Source of the DNA: Treponema sp.
GTDB taxonomy: Bacteria; Spirochaetota; Spirochaetia; Treponematales; Treponemataceae
Length of the DNA: 35,720 bases
Direction: 5' to 3'
NCBI GenBank assembly: GCA_016293645.1
Contig: JAEDDW010000014.1
Span: 1-35,720, forward strand
In this document: one piece after another, positions 31,123 to 35,720 of the stretch
Layout of the letters: the number at the start of each line of letters is the position of its first letter
Numbering within the stretch: the stretch's first letter is position 1
Program-made: the position numbers and the translations under genes
The notes under the pieces: model-generated
The model's input: only the letters and a program-made list of their open reading frames with translations
Databases searched by the model: none
Told to the model about the DNA's origin: nothing

Positions 31123-32196
31123 TCAAGAATAACCGTAAATTACGGAATAAATATCATTTTTTACATATTGTTCTATGTTCGTGAATTTTATGTGCAGAAC
31201 GAATGTTTTTTTATCCTGCATCACTTTTGTTGCGACAATCGACCCCTGGGCTTCATACTTTTTTTCCATTCCAGGAATCGTGAATTCAATGTTGAGCAAC
31301 TGATTTTTAGAGATCGGAAGTCCACAGAAAATCTTGCATCCCGAAGCTGAAATATCTTTCATCACTCCAGGATACTTTTTCTGCTGGACTTCAAGGATTT
31401 CCTTTTTGTCGGTTCCGATATTTTTAATTGCGGAAAAATAACATTCCTCATCCATCGACATACGTTTTGCACCACGGCGCTGGACACTCTTTATCTGAGT
31501 GCTGTTTGTTATGAGCAGGTATTCCTTTGGACCGTTGAAGATCTTCTCGTATCTTGCGGCGCGACTGACCGCATTGAATGACTGCCCCGACGGAAATGTA
31601 AATGAGAATTTTACTTTGTCGAGGGCTTTGGGTTTTAAATTTGCCTTGTCCATTGCTTCAGGGATTTCAATGTAGAATCCAGAATCGATTACTTTTACAA
31701 CTTTCACATTCCACGGAGAGTTCTTTGTGTCATAGAAAGTAATTGTCTGGTCCTGTTTGATTCCCCGTGTTGACGATATCACAAGTTTTCTGTTGTGTGC
31801 ATTTTCAAGCTTGAAACGCAGTTCAAAGAAGATTCCGATCTTATCTTCGTTGCGGGTCTGTTTAGTCGTCATCCTGACGAATTCTTCACGGAAAAGATCG
31901 TTCAGGTCTTTGACGGATCGATACAGGTAACGGATGTTTTTTGCCTTATAGCGACGGCATATGTGCCACAGTCTTATCTTCTCCAGGGAATTCAAACTGG
32001 CTTCTTTTGCTACGTAATCTACGTCTTTTAATTTTGTTTCCCTGTTTTTTTGTGCCTCAAACCATTCTTTTGTGTGCGTTTTTGCGATGGCCTTATAGAT
32101 GATAAATGCAGCCAGAGCAGCGACCGCAAGTGTAATGATTACAGCTGCACTGAAAACATAGAGAAAACTGAACTGTCTTGCATCAACATAGGACAT
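31123..32196 (-). CDS. Membrane-anchored PilZ-domain protein
   Basis: 357 aa. One N-terminal membrane helix at about 12-35 is followed by a basic helical linker and a beta-rich domain. The C-terminal PilZ domain has the c-di-GMP motif RRGAKR (RxxxR) at about 239-244 and DISASG (DxSxxG) at about 281-286. It should bind c-di-GMP at the inner membrane; proteins of this kind alter flagellar motor output in other bacteria, and the fliD neighbourhood fits that. The ribosome site is GGAGAG. The 66-bp gap to the upstream gene shows no clear promoter. Confidence 0.85.
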   Translation of the reverse strand: MSYVDARQFSFLYVFSAAVIITLAVAALAAFIIYKAIAKTHTKEWFEAQKNRETKLKDVDYVAKEASLNSLEKIRLWHICRRYKAKNIRYLYRSVKDLNDLFREEFVRMTTKQTRNEDKIGIFFELRFKLENAHNRKLVISSTRGIKQDQTITFYDTKNSPWNVKVVKVIDSGFYIEIPEAMDKANLKPKALDKVKFSFTFPSGQSFNAVSRAARYEKIFNGPKEYLLITNSTQIKSVQRRGAKRMSMDEECYFSAIKNIGTDKKEILEVQQKKYPGVMKDISASGCKIFCGLPISKNQLLNIEFTIPGMEKKYEAQGSIVATKVMQDKKTFVLHIKFTNIEQYVKNDIYSVIYGYS

Positions 32197-32262
32197 TTAA
32201 CTCTCCGTATTGGTTCGATTCATCGTTTTGCAGTTCCTGTTACAGACGGAACTCAAAACTTC

Positions 32263-32862
32263 CTATTTGCCAAGTATTTTTCCCAGTGACTGGGAGATTG
32301 CCTCAAGGCGGGGTGCGATTTCATATTCACAAAGATCACCGGAAGTGACTGTATCCTTGGATTCAAGGGACTGTTCGAAGTCTGCTACTATCGGCGCAAA
32401 TTCCTCAAAGAAATCTGTGATGTTTTTGTCATTGATGATTATTGATTCATAAAGTTCCGGGAAAAGGGCACACAATGTTGCCGTATGGCAGAATTCATCG
32501 ATTGCATCTGCAAGAACGGCGATCAATGTATTTGCTTCCTTGTCTTTACCGCTTTGGAGTGCGACCGGAACCTCAGACATTTTTTCAGACAGTTCAGCAA
32601 AACGGTTCTTTGAGATTTCAAGACTGTCAAGAAGGTTTGCCTTTGCAAGGACTTTAAGTTCAATCTTTGTGTCGTCCTTGATTTCCTGGGATATGGCACT
32701 GTCGAATTCTTCCGCAGGAATGGAACTGCCGTTTATCTTGATTCCGATTGTAGTTGCGTCATTTTTAGAAGCTTCTTCTTCAAAGGATCTGAGTACGTCA
32801 CCGATTGTTTTTTCGTTTTCAAGTGTAATGTCAATTTTTTCTTCGTTTACGTAGAATTCCAT
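32263..32862 (-). CDS. Unknown flagellar-locus protein: ubiquitin-fold-like N-terminus, helical C-terminus
   Basis: 199 aa, no known family recognised. Residues 1-75 follow a beta-grasp-like pattern (MEFYVNEEKIDITLENEKTI, then helix, strands and IELKVL). Residues 76-199 are predicted helical (LLDSLEISKNRFAELSEKM and following) and could be a chaperone-like bundle. It sits between fliD and the PilZ gene, and a sigma-28-like promoter lies just upstream. The start at 32862 is supported by GGGAG 7 nt upstream; the frame is open to 32889. A role as a chaperone or regulator for the cap protein is speculation. Confidence 0.7.
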   Translation of the reverse strand: MEFYVNEEKIDITLENEKTIGDVLRSFEEEASKNDATTIGIKINGSSIPAEEFDSAISQEIKDDTKIELKVLAKANLLDSLEISKNRFAELSEKMSEVPVALQSGKDKEANTLIAVLADAIDEFCHTATLCALFPELYESIIINDKNITDFFEEFAPIVADFEQSLESKDTVTSGDLCEYEIAPRLEAISQSLGKILGK

Positions 32863-32893
32863 CTGCAGTCTCCCAGTATGATCTGTCACTTCA

Positions 32894-32920
32894 TTATCGG
32901 AAGAAAAATGACACTGTTAA
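32894..32920 (-). promoter_or_regulatory. Sigma-28-like promoter upstream of the unknown flagellar-locus gene
   Basis: Minus-strand -10 TCCGATAA (7 of 8 to GCCGATAA), 11-bp spacer, weaker -35 TTAACAGT (4 of 8). It lies about 30 bp before the ATG. Confidence 0.45.
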
Positions 32921-32970
32921 GTAAAAAATAAAGGGGAGCTTGTAAGACCAGAATTCAGGATGCCGGTAAA

Positions 32971-35082
32971 TTATTTGCGCTGATTCTGGTTTGCGAAGTT
33001 CTGGAGGGAATTCTGCTGGCTTTCAAGACTTCCGAGAGAACCTTCCATCTGGGCATACTTTCTCTTGAGTTCAGCTTCCTTTCTGTCTAGCTGTGTCTGA
33101 AGCCTTGTAATTTTCTGGTTTGAAGACTTAATCTGGGATTCAAGAGAATTTGTCTTTGCGGAAATTATTCCTCCTGACTGAACCCATGATGTAAGCTGCT
33201 TGTCCAGCCTGTAGCCGATTCCGTTGTCAACGATCAGGTCTCCGTCGCTGTCATATCCAAAGAGATTCTTTATCTGGTCAATATTTTCAGCAAGGGCGGC
33301 ATCAAGTTTCTTTTCATCAACCTCAAGATAGCCTCTCATCTGTGATGGCCTGTATCCGCCTCCAGCGTTGCCACTGGCATTTGTCGAGACTCCAAGCTGG
33401 GCGAGAAGTGTGACTGTGGAATTAGCATCATATCTGTATGTTCCAGAAACAATCTGCTGCATTGCGGACTTTCCGCTTGTAAGTATCATTTCTCCCTGGA
33501 ACATTCCAAGGCGTTCCTTCATTTTTTCCTGTTCGTCATCGGAAAGATAATCAAGTTCGCTTATGAGTTCCGGCTTGTTCTGTGAGAGAATGTTCATCTC
33601 CGCTACAGCCTGGTTGTATTTGCCTACGAAAGTGATGATGGCATCTTTTGCGGATTCCGTGTCTGGACTGATCTTTATCGTAGCAGGCTTTTCCGTCTTG
33701 TCGTGAATGTGGAGCGTCAGGTGTGGAATAACGTCATCGATGTCGTTTGATGCGCGTGTCATCGTTATGCCTTCATATTTGATCGTGGCGTCCTGTGCCG
33801 TTGAGATCGCATGCTTTGCCTTGAAGCCTGTGGATTTTTCCTCCCTGAACATGTTGGGCTGGGTCATGGTTATTTCCTTGCCCGTGTTGGAATTCCTTAC
33901 AACCAGGGATTTTGCGTCCTTGTATTCTTTAAGCGGAATTGTGACTGTCGTAGTTCCGTCTTTGCCTTTCTTGAGATACTTCTGCGGAACCGGATGTTCC
34001 TTGCCATTGGAATCCTTTATGTAGAAGAGCTTGTCGTTTGAAATTTTTACAGGTGAAGGCGGAACTTCTGCTGACGCTGTCTCCTTCTCAGTTTCCTGAA
34101 CAGGGGGTAGTGTGGATTCGCTTGGATTGTTGAAAACAGTGATGCCTTCATATTCAATTCCACCTGGAACCGGCAGTTCGAGAATGTCGGATGGTTCATG
34201 GTCCTCTATGGTTTCTCCCTTGAGTGTAGGATCTTCCACCATCTTCTCACGGAACGAAAATTCTATCCTTCCATTTTTCCTTGCTGCTCCGTCTTCCGGA
34301 AGATCAACCTCAAAGCCACCGCGAGCGCCGATAACAACGCTTTCGTTTTTTACTTCAACTCGGCTTTTTGACAATTCAGGAATTCCACGCTGGGAAAATT
34401 CTTCCAGAGACTGTGGAGTGTATATTTTTTCTGTTGAAAATTTTACAGATGTTTTTTCGGTTGTTGATTCACCGATCATGTCTATTTCTTTTGCAAAATC
34501 AAAGGCTTTGTTCTTGAAAATAAGCCGGTTGCTTTCGCCTGTCTTGAGGCTTTCTATGAGAAGGGATTTTTTATCTGCGCTTACACCGATGAGGCTTGCC
34601 TTGAGCGTGTCTCCACCGCGCTTGTTGAGGGCTGTTACGAAATCACCGAGTTTTCCGCCTTTCCAGTTGAAGTCAATGTTCTTTTCTCCAACCTGAAATG
34701 TGTACTGACCTGATTTTACCTGATATTCGGCATCGATTTCTGTACTTAAAAAGCGGTCTGTTGCTGCAGGCTGAATCACTTCAAGTTTGAATGAGCCGTA
34801 TTCAGCCTCCCTTCCTGCATCCACAGTAACCGCCCCTTCGTCTGATGATGATGATAGTTTGTTGTTGAACGGGTTTTCGAAAGAATATAAGGTCTTGACG
34901 CTGTCCCTTAAGGTGGACATCTTCTGGTTCATACCGCGCCATGCGTCCTGCTGGCTTTTGTAAGTTTCTACCTTTTCCTCTTCTTTTGTTAAAGGAAGAC
35001 GTTCCTTCTCAATGAGGGCTTTTACGAGATCATTAGTTTTGTATCTGTCACTTACACCGGGTATATTAAGTCCGTCTGCCAC
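32971..35082 (-). CDS. fliD: Flagellar filament cap protein FliD
   Basis: 703 aa, larger than the 468 aa of E. coli. FliD caps the filament and helps flagellin fold at the tip. The N-terminal part opens MADGLNIPGVSDRYKTNDLV, and the C-terminal part has GIGYRLDKQLTSWVQSGGII followed by a coiled coil. The extra length is a central region of about 250 residues rich in Glu, Pro and Lys (about 270-440). Translation starts at GTG 35082 with AGAGG upstream. It lies 43 bp after flaG in the usual flaG-fliD order. Confidence 0.92.
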   Translation of the reverse strand: MADGLNIPGVSDRYKTNDLVKALIEKERLPLTKEEEKVETYKSQQDAWRGMNQKMSTLRDSVKTLYSFENPFNNKLSSSSDEGAVTVDAGREAEYGSFKLEVIQPAATDRFLSTEIDAEYQVKSGQYTFQVGEKNIDFNWKGGKLGDFVTALNKRGGDTLKASLIGVSADKKSLLIESLKTGESNRLIFKNKAFDFAKEIDMIGESTTEKTSVKFSTEKIYTPQSLEEFSQRGIPELSKSRVEVKNESVVIGARGGFEVDLPEDGAARKNGRIEFSFREKMVEDPTLKGETIEDHEPSDILELPVPGGIEYEGITVFNNPSESTLPPVQETEKETASAEVPPSPVKISNDKLFYIKDSNGKEHPVPQKYLKKGKDGTTTVTIPLKEYKDAKSLVVRNSNTGKEITMTQPNMFREEKSTGFKAKHAISTAQDATIKYEGITMTRASNDIDDVIPHLTLHIHDKTEKPATIKISPDTESAKDAIITFVGKYNQAVAEMNILSQNKPELISELDYLSDDEQEKMKERLGMFQGEMILTSGKSAMQQIVSGTYRYDANSTVTLLAQLGVSTNASGNAGGGYRPSQMRGYLEVDEKKLDAALAENIDQIKNLFGYDSDGDLIVDNGIGYRLDKQLTSWVQSGGIISAKTNSLESQIKSSNQKITRLQTQLDRKEAELKRKYAQMEGSLGSLESQQNSLQNFANQNQRK

Positions 35083-35125
35083 TTTAAGGGTAACCTCTAA
35101 AAACCTCAGTTTTTTGAGGCTTTCC

Positions 35126-35503
35126 TTATATCATCTCATCGAAGAGCACACCGATGGCATGCTTCATGCGTGCCTGGATCTTCTGTATGTCTTCCGATGG
35201 AATCTGCCTGATAACTTCATTTGTTGATGCATTCACTACAGTGACAACAACCCTGTTGGTTTCGCTGTTCACGTTGAACTGAAGCTTGTGTCCTGTAACC
35301 ATGTCCGACAGTCTCTGCAATTCCTTTGCCGAAGCCTCTATGTCAGCCTGGTTCTGTTCCATGTTCTGCAGAACTTCAGCAGCCGTAGTCGGCATTGGCG
35401 TTTCTACATCCACCTTTGGGGCGGGTTTTGAAGCGGAGAGAGAATTGTAGACATTTCGGCCATCCGTTGCCATCGTCCGACCAATCATACCAATCGTATT
35501 CAT
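35126..35503 (-). CDS. flaG: FlaG family flagellar protein
   Basis: 125 aa. The C-terminal part KLQFNVNSETNRVVVTVVNAS followed by TNEVIRQIPSEDI is the FlaG domain, with an unstructured N-terminal part. FlaG influences filament length in some bacteria. The start at 35503 is favoured because AGGAGG is 8 nt upstream; an ATG two codons earlier is only 2 nt from that site. The open frame continues to 35620 but would include a terminator-like hairpin. Confidence 0.88.
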   Translation of the reverse strand: MNTIGMIGRTMATDGRNVYNSLSASKPAPKVDVETPMPTTAAEVLQNMEQNQADIEASAKELQRLSDMVTGHKLQFNVNSETNRVVVTVVNASTNEVIRQIPSEDIQKIQARMKHAIGVLFDEMI

Positions 35504-35530
35504 GGACATTTCCTCCTGAAATGATTTTTG

Positions 35531-35562
35531 AAATAAAAGAGTGGGGAAGGGGGCGCACCCCT
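35531..35562 (-). terminator. Possible weak terminator between flagellin and flaG
   Basis: Minus-strand AGGGG / CCCCT stem with a 5-nt loop (35548-35562); the T-rich stretch begins about 8 nt later, so it is weaker than the others. It may lower flaG-fliD expression relative to flagellin. Confidence 0.35.
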
Positions 35563-35653
35563 CCTCATCTTTCACGCTTGCCGTCAAAAAGAAGACATCC
35601 AGAATTCTCTTATTCAACAAGCGAATTGTTCAGCATAAGCTGTGATCCCAGAA

Positions 35654-35720
35654 CTACTGGAGAAGTGCCAATACGTTCTGTGACTGGCTGTTAGCCTGTG
35701 CAAGCATAGCTGTTCCAGAC
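35654..35720 (-). CDS. Flagellin, C-terminal end only
   Basis: The last 22 codons before TAG 35654-35656 read SGTAMLAQANSQSQNVLALL plus Gln, the conserved flagellin C-terminal helix that pairs with the N-terminus in the D0 domain. In Treponema the core filament is made of FlaB proteins, so this is probably a flaB gene. The rest lies beyond the right edge. Confidence 0.9.
   Translation of the reverse strand, partial: SGTAMLAQANSQSQNVLALLQ

Noticed and set aside
35504..35620. N-terminal extension of flaG to 35620
   Set aside because: The extension includes a terminator-like hairpin and a consensus ribosome site in front of the internal ATG; it does not resemble FlaG.

Overview
The window looks like chromosomal DNA from a spirochaete of the genus Treponema, probably a fermentative gut- or rumen-type species rather than T. 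pallidum. The genus call rests on the flagellar gene content and order (flgN-like/flgK/flgL/fliW/csrA on one strand; flagellin/flaG/fliD followed by a PilZ protein and tsaE/tsaB on the other), on Treponema-like lipoproteins, and on tRNA genes with no encoded CCA. No database search was possible, so species is not assigned.

Layout. 1-2066 (minus): an LDH/MDH-family dehydrogenase followed 10 bp later by fumarase fumC, which runs off the left edge. 2067-2340: a divergent regulatory region with two perfect TGTGA-N6-TCACA palindromes. 2341-4785 (plus): a DinG/XPD-type helicase with an N-terminal RadC/JAB-like domain. 4786-5046: a tandem array of 39-bp repeats. 5047-6489 (minus): a BI-1/YccA membrane protein and a ComFB-domain protein. 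6579-7648: an IS30-type transposase remnant plus a brnTA toxin-antitoxin pair, bracketed by a 17-bp direct repeat. 7671-9337 (plus): a lipoprotein and a possible PilZ-like protein, followed by a MITE-like element. 9514-17810 (minus): AI-2E-type permease, serS, a SIMPL lipoprotein, a large TPR-type lipoprotein, a small membrane protein and smc. 17919-20348: divergent DEAD-box helicase and glycosyltransferase. 20403-23843 (minus): clpX, clpP, tig. 23890-24940: six minus-strand tRNA genes (Gly, Gly, Leu, Lys, Arg, His) with several hairpin terminators. 25009-29573 (plus): the flgN-like/flgK/flgL/fliW/csrA run behind a sigma-28-like promoter. 29586-35720 (minus): tsaB, tsaE, a small unknown, a membrane-anchored PilZ protein, a ubiquitin-fold-like unknown, fliD, flaG and the C-terminal end of a flagellin.

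How the genes fit together. The two flagellar blocks supply late filament parts (hook-filament junction, cap, filament) together with their control proteins (FlgN-like chaperone, FliW and CsrA). Three proteins with known or suspected c-di-GMP-binding folds (ComFB, PilZ, PilZ-like) suggest linked motility or envelope signalling. The tig-clpP-clpX block is protein quality control. The dehydrogenase/fumarase pair suggests a reductive malate-to-fumarate branch.

The most distinctive sequence-level features are: (i) seven genes whose ATG lies only 6-7 nt after a -10 box and lacks a Shine-Dalgarno sequence, implying leaderless mRNAs; (ii) the paired CRP/Rex-like operators three helical turns apart; (iii) the direct-repeat-flanked IS30 remnant/brnTA module; (iv) several structured repeat elements (39-bp array, MITE-like element, 116-nt nested hairpin); and (v) unusual protein architectures (JAB-DinG, ComFB with an Ig-like tail, SMC without a recognisable hinge, and a ubiquitin-fold-like flagellar-locus protein).
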